NCBI GenBank assembly: GCA_020028375.1
Contig: JAHZNX010000020.1
Location: 1-15,041 of the forward strand
Reading direction: 5' to 3'
DNA from: Betaproteobacteria bacterium
GTDB lineage: Bacteria; Pseudomonadota; Gammaproteobacteria; Burkholderiales; SG8-41
Length of the DNA: 15,041 nucleotides
Positions 5,692 through 12,837 of the stretch are shown in pieces (positions within the stretch are counted from its first letter, which is position 1; the number at the start of each line of letters is the position of its first letter). The position numbers were made by a program, and so were the translations under genes. Below the pieces are notes generated by a model. It was not told where the DNA came from and did no database searches. It worked only from the letters and a program-made list of their open reading frames with translations.

Positions 5692-6561
5692 TCATTCTCT
5701 ATACCAGTTCAGCTTCTCGCGCAGCATGGTGTAGTAGCTGTGCTTGGCGGGATGCAGCAGGCGAATGGCGTGCGAATAGCGCCGCACCGTCACGCGGTCG
5801 CCCTCGCGCAGGTCGTAACGCGTATGGCTGTCGAAATGGACGCGCGGATCGGCGGCGTGGCGGACGATGACGTCCACGACGGAATCGCTGCTGACGACGA
5901 TCGGCCGGTTCGACAGCGTGTGCGGGGACACCGGGACCAGCGCCATCACCGAGAGCGCCGGATGCACGATCGGTCCGCCGGCGGACATGGCGTACGCCGT
6001 GGAGCCGGTGGGGCTCGCCACGATCAGCCCGTCGGAGCGCTGGTTGTACATGAATTCTCCGTCGATGCGGACTTCGAGCTCGATCAGGTTGGCGCGGGCG
6101 CCCTTGCTCACCACGATGTCGTTGAACGCGAGCGCCTGGGTCGCCTTTTGCGCCCTGGTCCTGACCAGCCCCTCCAGCAACATCCGCTTTTCGGCGACGA
6201 ATTTGCCGTCGAGGATCGCGCCGATGGTGCCGTTCATGTTCTCGACCGAGATATCGGTGAGAAAACCGAGCCGGCCCTGGCTGACGCCGACCAGCGCCAC
6301 GTCGTGCGGAGCGAGAGTGCGCGCGATATTGAGCATGGTCCCGTCGCCGCCGATGATGATGGCGAGATCGGCCTTCCTGCCGAGCTCCTCCAGCGGCAGC
6401 ACCGGGTAGCGGCCGCGGCCCGCGCGCGACCCGGCGACCCGGTCCATCAGCACGTCGACCTTGCGCCGCTCCAGGAAGCGGGCGAGCTTAAGCAGGGGCG
6501 CCGCGACCTCGGGGCTCTTGTACTTGCCGATCAGCGCGACGGTCCTGAACGCGGATTTCAT
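5692..6561 (-). CDS. nadK: NAD kinase
   Basis: 289 residues, normal length for bacterial NAD kinase, which phosphorylates NAD to NADP in the cytoplasm. The catalytic GGDGT motif is at 71-75 (Asp73), followed by GRLGFLTD at 97-104, NDIVV at 147-151, and the NAD-binding TGSTAYAMSAGGP at 185-197. SDGLIVASPTGSTAY is fully conserved in form. The gene is divergent from hrcA (140 bp between starts) and precedes recN. On the minus strand a TAGAAT box lies 6 nt before the ATG and no Shine-Dalgarno is seen, so the message may be leaderless. Confidence 0.97.
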   Translation of the reverse strand: MKSAFRTVALIGKYKSPEVAAPLLKLARFLERRKVDVLMDRVAGSRAGRGRYPVLPLEELGRKADLAIIIGGDGTMLNIARTLAPHDVALVGVSQGRLGFLTDISVENMNGTIGAILDGKFVAEKRMLLEGLVRTRAQKATQALAFNDIVVSKGARANLIELEVRIDGEFMYNQRSDGLIVASPTGSTAYAMSAGGPIVHPALSVMALVPVSPHTLSNRPIVVSSDSVVDVIVRHAADPRVHFDSHTRYDLREGDRVTVRRYSHAIRLLHPAKHSYYTMLREKLNWYRE

Positions 6562-6567
6562 GACCGC

Positions 6568-6573
6568 ATTCTA
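6568..6573 (-). promoter_or_regulatory. Candidate -10 box immediately before nadK
   Basis: TAGAAT on the minus strand (5 of 6 to TATAAT) lies 6 nt before the nadK ATG. A transcript from it would start about at the ATG. The -35 position falls in the heptad repeat and is not consensus. Confidence 0.3.
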
Positions 6574-6585
6574 ACTGACAAAGAC

Positions 6586-6680
6586 GTGACGAGTGATGAG
6601 TGACGAGTGACGAGGAAATCCCGCGAAATCCAGGAGATTCAAGGGTTACACCCATCACCCGTCACCCATCACTCATCACC
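6586..6680. repeat. Inverted pair of TGACGAG-type heptad arrays
   Basis: The left array (6586-6614) is four heptads of the GTGACGA/GTGATGA type. The right array (about 6651-6680) is four heptads of the same kind in the opposite orientation (on the minus strand GTGATGA, GTGATGG, GTGACGG, GTGATGG). The arms match at about 24 of 30 positions, mostly with transition differences, and flank about 36 bp, so the region can form a large imperfect hairpin. It occupies most of the nadK-hrcA space. Confidence 0.65.
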
Positions 6681-6690
6681 GCTTTTTAAG

Positions 6691-6696
6691 TAGAAT
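6691..6696 (+). promoter_or_regulatory. Candidate -10 box immediately before hrcA
   Basis: TAGAAT lies 5 nt before the hrcA ATG, mirroring the identical box before nadK. A transcript from it would start within a few bases of the ATG. No good -35 is visible at the right distance. Confidence 0.3.
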
Positions 6697-6701
6697 AAGC
6701 C

Positions 6702-7736
6702 ATGCCCGCCGAGTCTCCCGCGCTCAACGAACGCGCGCTCATCCTGCTGAAGACTCTCGTCGAACGCTACATCGCCGAAGGCCAGCCGGTCGGCTCGCGC
6801 GCGCTGTCGCGCTACTCGGGACTCGACCTCTCCCCGGCCAGCATCCGCAACGTGATGGCCGATCTCGAGGAGATGGGCTTGATCGCGAGCCCCCATACTT
6901 CCTCCGGACGCGTGCCGACCCCGCGCGGCTATCGGTTCTTCGTGGACACGCTGCTGACCATCAAGCCGCTCGATACCGTCGAGATCAGCCAGCTCGAGGG
7001 ACAGCTGCATGCCGAGAGCACGCAGAGGCTGGTGGTGTCCGCCTCGCAGCTCCTGTCCGACCTCACGCACTTCGCCGGGGTCGTGATGACGCCGCGGCGC
7101 GGCGCCGGCTTCCGCCACATCGAGTTCCTGAGGCTCTCGGACTCGCGCGTCCTCCTCATCCTCGTCACGCCCGAGGGCGACGTGCAGAACCGGATCCTGG
7201 CTACCGAGAAGCGCTACTCGCCGGCGGAGTTGACCGAAGCGGCGAACATCCTCAACCAGAACTACGCGGGGCTGACCTTCGACGAGATCCGGCGCCGCAT
7301 ACGCGAGGAGCTGAAACAGCTTACCGCGGACATGACCCAGCTCATGACGGCGGCGCTGGAAGCCGGCAGCCGCGCCGCCAGCGAGTCGGCCGAGGAAGTC
7401 GTGATATCGGGCGAGAGCAATCTCCTCGATTCGCAGGACCTGTCCTCCAACATGGCGACGCTGCGGAAGCTGTTCGATCTGTTCGACCGCAAGACCGGGC
7501 TGCTCCAGCTGCTCGAAGTCTCCAACCGGGCGCAGGGCGTGCAGATCTTCATCGGCGGGGAGTCGGGCGTCGCGCCGCTCGATGAATGCAGCGTGATCAC
7601 GGCGCCCTACGAGGTCGACGGCCAGGTCGTGGGCACGGTCGGCGTGATCGGCCCGACCCGGATGGCCTACGAGCGCGTCATCCCCATCGTCGACATCACG
7701 GCCAAGCTGCTCTCCAGCTTGCTGACACAGCGCTGA
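6702..7736 (+). CDS. hrcA: Heat-inducible transcription repressor HrcA
   Basis: 344 residues, normal for HrcA. Residues about 5-80 are the winged helix-turn-helix (ERALILLKTLVERYIAEGQPVGSRALSRYSG, SPASIRNVMADLEEMGLI, then the wing SSGRVPTPRGYRFFVD). The rest is the GAF-like and dimerisation part with VEISQLEG, a conserved IFIGGESG and the C-terminal GPTRMAYERVIPIVD. HrcA dimers bind CIRCE operators and repress chaperone genes; GroEL keeps HrcA active in the known cases. I saw no CIRCE inverted repeat anywhere in the window, including before grpE and dnaK, so its targets are probably elsewhere. hemH follows 15 bp downstream in the same frame. No clear Shine-Dalgarno precedes the ATG. Confidence 0.97.
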   Translation: MPAESPALNERALILLKTLVERYIAEGQPVGSRALSRYSGLDLSPASIRNVMADLEEMGLIASPHTSSGRVPTPRGYRFFVDTLLTIKPLDTVEISQLEGQLHAESTQRLVVSASQLLSDLTHFAGVVMTPRRGAGFRHIEFLRLSDSRVLLILVTPEGDVQNRILATEKRYSPAELTEAANILNQNYAGLTFDEIRRRIREELKQLTADMTQLMTAALEAGSRAASESAEEVVISGESNLLDSQDLSSNMATLRKLFDLFDRKTGLLQLLEVSNRAQGVQIFIGGESGVAPLDECSVITAPYEVDGQVVGTVGVIGPTRMAYERVIPIVDITAKLLSSLLTQR

Positions 7737-7751
7737 GCGCCGCGCTCCCAG

Positions 7752-8837
7752 TTGAACCCAGAACCCCCCTACTCGCACGGGACCCGGCCCCGCATCGGCG
7801 TTCTGCTGATCAACCTCGGCACGCCCGCGGCGCCGACCGCGGCGGCGGTGCGCGCTTATCTCCGGGAGTTCCTTTCGGACCCGCGGGTGATCGAGATTCC
7901 CCGCCTCCTCTGGGGGCCGATCCTGCATCTGTTCGTCCTCACCACCCGCCCCGGCGCGTCCGCGCGGCGCTATGCCCAGATCTGGATGAGCGAAGGCTCG
8001 CCGCTGCGGGTTCACACCGAGCGCCAGCTCCTGCTCCTGCGCGCCCACCTCGGCGAGCGCGCGCCGCACCTGCCGCTCGTCGTGGATTACGCGATGCGCT
8101 ACGGTGCACCCTCGATCCCGGAGAAGCTGAGCGAGCTGAAGGCGCAGCACTGCAACCGCATCGTGCTGGTCCCGCTCTATCCCCAGTACTCGGCAAGCGC
8201 GACGGCGAGCGTCTTCGACGCCGCCTTTGCGAGCCTGCAGGACCTGCGCAACCAGCCGTCGGTCCGGACGGTGCGGAGCTTCCACGATCACCCGGGCTAC
8301 ATCGCGGCGCTCGCCCGGAGCATGCGCGACTACTGGGCGAGAAACCGGCGGCCGGACGTGCTGCTGATGAGCTTTCATGGCGTGCCGCGCGCGACCCTCG
8401 ACAAGGGCGACCCCTACCACTGCGAGTGCCAGGCAACCGGGCGGCTGCTCGCCGAAGCGCTGGGGCTGCGCGCGGAGCAATATCGCGTCACGTTCCAGTC
8501 GCGCTTCGGCGCCGCCGAGTGGTTGAAGCCCTATACCGCCGACACGCTCGAGGAGCTCGGCAAGAGCAGGGTCGGGCGGGTGGATGTCGTCTGCCCGGGC
8601 TTCGTGAGCGACTGCCTGGAGACACTGGAGGAGATCGCCATCGAAGGTAAAAGCGTTTTCCTGAATTCCGGCGGGCGCGAATTCCACTATGTCCCGAGCT
8701 TGAACGAGCGCGACGACTGGGTGCGGACGCTCGCCGAGATCGTGACCAGTAACCTGCTCGGCTGGTCCGACAGCGCGACGCACGAGACGCTGGAAAAGTC
8801 GCGCCTGCGCGCCCTGCAGATGGGCGCAAAGGCATGA
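7752..8837 (+). CDS. hemH: Ferrochelatase
   Basis: 361 residues, the class I ferrochelatase that inserts ferrous iron into protoporphyrin IX, the last step of protoheme synthesis. Seen: VLLINLGTP at 17-25, PLYPQYSASATAS at 141-153, the catalytic His209 in MSFHGVP and the acidic Glu290 in CPGFVSDCLETLEEI. The start is inferred to be TTG at 7752: the frame has a stop at 7734-7736 (the hrcA stop) and no ATG or GTG before the conserved LLINLGTP region. No strong Shine-Dalgarno is visible, so translation may be coupled to hrcA, whose stop is 15 bp away. The hrcA-hemH-grpE order is known from betaproteobacteria. CxC Cys residues at 224 and 226 are present but no iron-sulfur C-terminal tail is seen. 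Confidence 0.96.
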   Translation: MNPEPPYSHGTRPRIGVLLINLGTPAAPTAAAVRAYLREFLSDPRVIEIPRLLWGPILHLFVLTTRPGASARRYAQIWMSEGSPLRVHTERQLLLLRAHLGERAPHLPLVVDYAMRYGAPSIPEKLSELKAQHCNRIVLVPLYPQYSASATASVFDAAFASLQDLRNQPSVRTVRSFHDHPGYIAALARSMRDYWARNRRPDVLLMSFHGVPRATLDKGDPYHCECQATGRLLAEALGLRAEQYRVTFQSRFGAAEWLKPYTADTLEELGKSRVGRVDVVCPGFVSDCLETLEEIAIEGKSVFLNSGGREFHYVPSLNERDDWVRTLAEIVTSNLLGWSDSATHETLEKSRLRALQMGAKA

Positions 8838-8895
8838 AGAGTGAAGATTCGCCGAGAGTTCTTTCCATTCAGTCAGTTAGGGGAAGGTCCGGGCT

Positions 8896-8923
8896 CTTGA
8901 ACCCGGCGCGCCCGTCCCAATAT
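8896..8923 (+). promoter_or_regulatory. Sigma-32-type (heat-shock) promoter of grpE
   Basis: CTTGAA (8896-8901), 14-nt spacer, CCCAATAT (8916-8923) fits the E. coli RpoH consensus CTTGAA / CCCCATNT. The -35 sits in a small hairpin, CCGGG and CCCGG around CTCTTGAA (about 8889-8906). It is about 25 bp before the grpE start. Confidence 0.7.
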
Positions 8924-8948
8924 TCAAGAAGTTAGCGTGGAGCGCATG

Positions 8949-9548
8949 ATGCAGGAAGCACCCGAGGCCACCCACAACACGAATGAACCACCGGCCGGAG
9001 AGCTCGCTGCTCCCGATCCGCAAGCCGCACAACAAAAGGCTCAGCCGCAGACGGCGCAGGAGCCCGCTCTCGACGCCGCGACGAGCCTCGAGGAGCGGCT
9101 GAAGAAAGCGGAGCTCGCAGCAGCCGAACACCACGATGCCTGGCTGCGGGCCAAGGCCGAGGCCGACAACGTCCGCAAGCGTGCGCGCGGCGAGATCGCG
9201 AGCGCGCACAAGTTCGCCCTCGAGAGCTTCGCTTCCGAGCTGCTCGCGGTGAAGGACAGCCTGGAAGCAGCGCTTGCCTCCGAGAACGCGTCGGTGGACA
9301 GCATGAGGAGCGGGGCGGAGCTGACATTGAAGCAGCTCTCCGGCGTGTTCGAGCGCTTCAACCTCGTCGAGATCAATCCCGCCGGGCAGAAATTCGATCC
9401 GCACCGCCACCAGGCGGTGAGCGCGGTAGAGTCCGACGCCGAGCCGAACACCATCGTCCAGGTGCTGCAGAAGGGCTATCTGCTGCACAATCGAGTGATC
9501 CGCCCTGCGCTGGTCCTGGTCGCGAAACCCCGCAGCGGGAGCACCTGA
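8949..9548 (+). CDS. grpE: Nucleotide exchange factor GrpE
   Basis: About 200 residues. An acidic, alanine/glutamine-rich disordered N-terminus precedes a long coiled coil (about 50-105 with LEERLKKAELAAAEHHDAWLRAKAEADNVRKR), the dimerisation helix of GrpE. The C-terminal beta domain ends in the conserved LHNRVIRPALVLVAK. GrpE exchanges ADP for ATP on DnaK and acts as a thermosensor in the known cases. Starts compete: GTG 8937, ATG 8946 and ATG 8949. GGAG at 8939-8942 is 6 nt before 8949 and 3 nt before 8946, so 8949 is chosen; the first residues are uncertain. A sigma-32-type promoter lies directly upstream. dnaK follows after 72 bp. Confidence 0.95.
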   Translation: MQEAPEATHNTNEPPAGELAAPDPQAAQQKAQPQTAQEPALDAATSLEERLKKAELAAAEHHDAWLRAKAEADNVRKRARGEIASAHKFALESFASELLAVKDSLEAALASENASVDSMRSGAELTLKQLSGVFERFNLVEINPAGQKFDPHRHQAVSAVESDAEPNTIVQVLQKGYLLHNRVIRPALVLVAKPRSGST

Positions 9549-9550
9549 CC

Positions 9551-9578
9551 ATTGAATCCCGGGGGCTCAACCCCATAT
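9551..9578 (+). promoter_or_regulatory. Sigma-32-type (heat-shock) promoter of dnaK
   Basis: ATTGAA (9551-9556), 14-nt spacer, CCCCATAT (9571-9578), a perfect RpoH -10, about 42 bp before dnaK. The spacing equals that of the grpE promoter. The stretch 9552-9570 is a near-palindrome (TTGA at one end, TCAA at the other, CCC/GGG inside). dnaK can thus be transcribed separately from grpE. Confidence 0.78.
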
Positions 9579-9620
9579 CCCAGATAGGACGAATCTGTCG
9601 AGAAATTAACGAGGTAGAAC

Positions 9621-11555
9621 ATGGGCAAGATCATTGGCATCGACCTGGGAACCACCAACTCTTGCGTGGCCGTGATGGAGAACGGCCAGCCCAAGGTGAT
9701 CGAGAACTCCGAGGGCGCGCGCACGACCCCCTCCATCGTCGCCTACATGGAGGACGGCGAGATCCTCACCGGCGCGCCGGCAAAGCGCCAGGCGGTCACC
9801 AATCCCAAGAACACGCTTTACGCGGTCAAGCGGCTGATCGGCCGGCGTTTCGCCGACAGCGAAGTGCAAAAGGCGATCAAGGTGGTGCCGTACAAGATCA
9901 CCGAGGCCGCCAATAAGGACGCCTGGGTCGAAGTGCGCGGCAAGAAGATGGCGCCGCCCGAAATCTCGGCGCAGGTGCTGATCAAGATGAAGAAGACCGC
10001 CGAGGACTACCTCGGCGAGCCTGTCACCGAGGCGGTGATCACCGTGCCCGCCTACTTCAACGACTCGCAGCGCCAGGCGACGAAGGACGCGGGACGCATC
10101 GCGGGCCTCGAAGTCAAGCGCATCATCAACGAGCCGACCGCGGCCGCGCTCGCGTTCGGGCTCGACAAGCAGGAGAAGAAGGACCGCAAGATCGCGGTCT
10201 ACGACCTGGGCGGCGGCACCTTCGATATCTCGATCATCGAGATCGCCAACGTCGAGGGCGAGCACCAGTTCGAGGTGCTCTCGACCAACGGTGACACCTT
10301 CCTCGGCGGCGAGGACTTCGATCAGCGCCTGATCGAGTACGTGTGCGACGAGTTCAAGAAGGAGAGCGGCATCGACCTGCGCAAGGACATGCTCGCGCTG
10401 CAGCGGCTGAAGGACGCCGCGGAGAAGGCCAAGATCGAGCTCTCCTCCAGCGCGCAGACCGAGATCAACCTGCCCTACATCACCGCCGACCAGTCGGGAC
10501 CCAAGCACCTGGCGATCAAGGTGACGCGCGCCAAGTTCGAGAGCCTGGTCGAGGACCTGATCGAGAAGACGATCGAGCCCTGCCGGATCGCGATCAAGGA
10601 CGCCGGCGTCAAGACGGGCGACATTTCCGACGTGATTCTCGTCGGCGGGCAGACCCGCATGCCGAAGGTGCAGGACCGGGTCAAGGAGCTCTTCGGCAAG
10701 GAGCCGAGGAAGGACGTCAATCCCGACGAAGCGGTGGCGGTCGGCGCCGGGATCCAGGCCGGCGTGCTGAAGGGCGACGTCAAGGACGTGCTGCTGCTCG
10801 ACGTGACACCGCTCTCGCTCGGCATCGAGACGCTCGGCAGCGTGATGACCAAGCTCATCCAGAAGAACACCACCATCCCGACCAAGGCGCAGCAGGTATT
10901 TTCGACCGCGGAAGACAGCCAGACTGCAGTCACCATCCACGTGCTCCAGGGCGAGCGCGAGATGGCGCGCGGCAACAAGAGCCTCGGCCAGTTCAATCTG
11001 ACCGACATTCCGCCCGCGCCGCGCGGCATGCCGCAGATCGAGGTCACCTTCGACATCGACGCGAACGGGATCCTGCACGTCTCCGCCAAGGACAAGGCGA
11101 CCGGCAAGGAAAACAAGATCAAGATCCAGGCAAGCTCGGGCCTCACCGAGCAGGAAATCCAGCGCATGGTGAAGGACGCCGAAGAACACGCGGAGGAGGA
11201 CCGCAAGGCGCACGAGCTGGTGGATGCGCGCAACCAGTGCGATCACATGGTGCACGCGGTGCGGAAGTCGCTGAAGGAGCACGGCGACAAGGTCGGCGCC
11301 GATGACAAGGCGAAGATCGAGGCCGCGTTGAAGGATGCGGAAGAAGCGCTGAAGAGCGAGGACAAGGCAGCGATCGAGGCCAAGACTCAGGCGCTCGCCC
11401 AGGCCGCGCACAAGCTCGCCGAGCAAGTGTACAAGGAAGAACAGGCGAAACAGCAGGCCCAGCAGGCGGGCGGCGAAAAGTCCGCGGACGAGGCCAAGAA
11501 GGAAGAAGGCAACGTCGTGGATGCGGAATACACCGAGGTCAAGGACAAGAAATAG
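9621..11555 (+). CDS. dnaK: Molecular chaperone DnaK (Hsp70)
   Basis: 644 residues. The nucleotide-binding domain begins GIDLGTTNSCVAV at 6-18 and has Lys70, DLGGGTFDISI at 195-205 and VGGQTRMPKV in the 340s. The interdomain linker LLLDVTPLSLGIET is followed by the substrate-binding beta domain and the helical lid. The C-terminus ends VVDAEYTEVKDKK, typical of proteobacterial DnaK, with the NVVDAEYTEV tail kept. DnaK binds exposed hydrophobic segments in an ATP cycle run by DnaJ and GrpE. A good Shine-Dalgarno (GAGG, 6 nt before ATG) and the RpoH-type promoter explain high expression. dnaJ follows by 110 bp, separated by two hairpins. Confidence 0.99.
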   Translation: MGKIIGIDLGTTNSCVAVMENGQPKVIENSEGARTTPSIVAYMEDGEILTGAPAKRQAVTNPKNTLYAVKRLIGRRFADSEVQKAIKVVPYKITEAANKDAWVEVRGKKMAPPEISAQVLIKMKKTAEDYLGEPVTEAVITVPAYFNDSQRQATKDAGRIAGLEVKRIINEPTAAALAFGLDKQEKKDRKIAVYDLGGGTFDISIIEIANVEGEHQFEVLSTNGDTFLGGEDFDQRLIEYVCDEFKKESGIDLRKDMLALQRLKDAAEKAKIELSSSAQTEINLPYITADQSGPKHLAIKVTRAKFESLVEDLIEKTIEPCRIAIKDAGVKTGDISDVILVGGQTRMPKVQDRVKELFGKEPRKDVNPDEAVAVGAGIQAGVLKGDVKDVLLLDVTPLSLGIETLGSVMTKLIQKNTTIPTKAQQVFSTAEDSQTAVTIHVLQGEREMARGNKSLGQFNLTDIPPAPRGMPQIEVTFDIDANGILHVSAKDKATGKENKIKIQASSGLTEQEIQRMVKDAEEHAEEDRKAHELVDARNQCDHMVHAVRKSLKEHGDKVGADDKAKIEAALKDAEEALKSEDKAAIEAKTQALAQAAHKLAEQVYKEEQAKQQAQQAGGEKSADEAKKEEGNVVDAEYTEVKDKK

Positions 11556-11556
11556 C

Positions 11557-11588
11557 GCCAAATCCGGACGCTGACGCGCCGGTTTGGC
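11557..11588 (+). other. Intercistronic hairpin 1 after dnaK
   Basis: GCCAAATCCGG (11557-11567) pairs with CCGGTTTGGC (11579-11588) with one bulged T; 10 pairs, 11-nt loop beginning ACGCTG. It starts 2 nt after the dnaK stop. A short T-run is lacking, so a strong rho-independent stop is unlikely. Confidence 0.6.
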
Positions 11589-11589
11589 T

Positions 11590-11634
11590 GGCCGAGTTCG
11601 AACGGACGCTGCGGCGGCGCCGTTCAACTCGGCC
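11590..11634 (+). other. Intercistronic hairpin 2 before dnaJ
   Basis: The left arm (11590-11605, GGCCGAGTTCGAACGG) pairs with the right arm (11620-11634) with one bulged C: 15 pairs, 14-nt loop beginning ACGCTG as in hairpin 1. Only GTTTCG follows. It probably stabilises the upstream dnaK message or reduces read-through into dnaJ, which would fit the usual excess of DnaK over DnaJ. Confidence 0.65.
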
Positions 11635-11665
11635 GTTTCGCGTGGGAAGGGGCTGAATATCCGAA

Positions 11666-12784
11666 ATGGCGAAGCGCGACTACTACGAAGTGCTGGGGGT
11701 CAACCGGGACGCCTCCGAAGAGGAGATCAAGAAGGCGTACCGCAAGCTCGCCATGAAGTGGCACCCGGACCGCAACCCGGACAACCCCAAGGCCGAGGAG
11801 CACTTCAAGGAAGCGAAGGAAGCGTACGAGATCCTGACGGACGGCTCGAAGCGCTCGGCCTACGACCAGTTCGGGCACGCGGGCGTGGACCCGACCATGG
11901 CCGCGGGGGCGGGGGCGGGATTCAGCGGCAGCTTCGCCGACGCCTTCGGCGACATCTTCAGCGACATTTTCGGCGGCGGCCGCACGCGCTCCGGCGTCTA
12001 CCGCGGCGCCGACCTGCGCTACAACCTCGATATCTCGCTCGAGGACGCCGCGCGCGGGTCCGAGACGCGCATCCGCATACCGGCGATGGAGGAATGCGCG
12101 ACGTGCCACGGCAGCGGCGCCAAGCCCGGCACCTCGCCGACCACCTGCTCGACCTGCCACGGGCACGGCCAGGTGCGCATGCAGCAGGGCTTCTTCTCGA
12201 TCCAACAGACGTGCCCGCGCTGCCATGGCAGCGGCAAGATCGTGGTGAGCCCCTGCGCGACCTGCGGTGGCGCCGGGCGCGTGAAGCAGCACAAGACGCT
12301 ATCGGTGAAGATCCCGGCCGGCGTGGACGAAGGCGACCGCATCCGCCTGTCGGGCGAAGGTGAGGCGGGCATGAACGGCGGCCCGCCGGGCGATCTCTAT
12401 GTGGTGATCCACTTGAAACCGCACCCGGTATTCAAGCGCGACCACAACGATCTCCACTGCGAGATGCCGATCAGCTTCACCACCGCCGCGCTCGGGGGCG
12501 ACATCGAGATCCCGACGCTCGACGGCTATGCCAAGGTCAAGGTTCCGACGGGCACCCAGACCGGGCAGATGTTCCGGCTCCGCGGCAAGGGCATCAAAGG
12601 CGTGCGCTCATCGGGCCACGGCGACCTGATCTGCCACGTTGCGGTCGAGACGCCGGTCAACCTCACCCCGCGGCAGAAGGAGCTGCTCGCCGAGCTCGAG
12701 GCGATCAACCAGAAGGACGCCGGCCGCCACAACCCGCGCGCCCGGTCCTGGATGGAGAAGGTCAAGGAGTTCTTCGCCGAGTGA
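11666..12784 (+). CDS. dnaJ: Co-chaperone DnaJ (Hsp40)
   Basis: 372 residues, type I DnaJ with all parts. The J domain (1-70) has the HPD motif at 33-35 that stimulates DnaK ATPase. A glycine/phenylalanine-rich segment (about 75-115, FSGSFADAFGDIFSDIFGGG) follows. Four CxxCxGxG zinc motifs start at Cys144, 161, 183 and 197. The C-terminal substrate-binding and dimer domains run to the end. The ATG at 11666 gives the canonical MAKRDYYEVLGV start; AAGGGG at 11647-11652 is 13 nt away, a little far for a Shine-Dalgarno. No own heat-shock promoter was recognised, so it depends on read-through past the two hairpins. Confidence 0.98.
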   Translation: MAKRDYYEVLGVNRDASEEEIKKAYRKLAMKWHPDRNPDNPKAEEHFKEAKEAYEILTDGSKRSAYDQFGHAGVDPTMAAGAGAGFSGSFADAFGDIFSDIFGGGRTRSGVYRGADLRYNLDISLEDAARGSETRIRIPAMEECATCHGSGAKPGTSPTTCSTCHGHGQVRMQQGFFSIQQTCPRCHGSGKIVVSPCATCGGAGRVKQHKTLSVKIPAGVDEGDRIRLSGEGEAGMNGGPPGDLYVVIHLKPHPVFKRDHNDLHCEMPISFTTAALGGDIEIPTLDGYAKVKVPTGTQTGQMFRLRGKGIKGVRSSGHGDLICHVAVETPVNLTPRQKELLAELEAINQKDAGRHNPRARSWMEKVKEFFAE

Positions 12785-12803
12785 CCGGCGCCTGAGGCGC
12801 TGG
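12785..12803. terminator. Stem-loop directly after dnaJ
   Basis: CCGGCGCCTGAGGCGCTGG folds into an 8-bp stem (one G-U) with a TGA loop, starting at the base after the dnaJ stop. It is followed by CCCGTCATC, without a T-run. It lies between convergent dnaJ and corA and could end either transcript, but the intrinsic-terminator form is incomplete. Confidence 0.45.
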
Positions 12804-12805
12804 CC

Positions 12806-12837
12806 CGTCATCGCGTTACTTCGTCACTGCGTCACAG
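12806..12837. repeat. Four octads of CGTCACTG type between dnaJ and corA
   Basis: CGTCATCG, CGTTACTT, CGTCACTG, CGTCACAG follow each other with an 8-bp period and run into the corA stop codon (12832-12834). The core CGTCAC is the complement of the GTGACG core of the heptad arrays elsewhere in the window. Confidence 0.5.

Noticed and set aside
6562..6701. CIRCE operator (TTAGCACTC-N9-GAGTGCTAA) before hrcA
   Set aside because: The repeat found here is the heptad array; neither CIRCE half-site is present. The same is true before grpE and dnaK.
6669..8783. A 704-codon open frame on the minus strand spanning hrcA and hemH
   Set aside because: It crosses two well-supported genes and their junction; its composition (Arg, Glu, Leu, His-rich) is typical of an antisense shadow.
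9606..11627. A 673-codon open frame on the minus strand opposite dnaK
   Set aside because: Antisense open frames opposite dnaK are a known artefact of its codon use; no domain or ribosome-binding site supports it.
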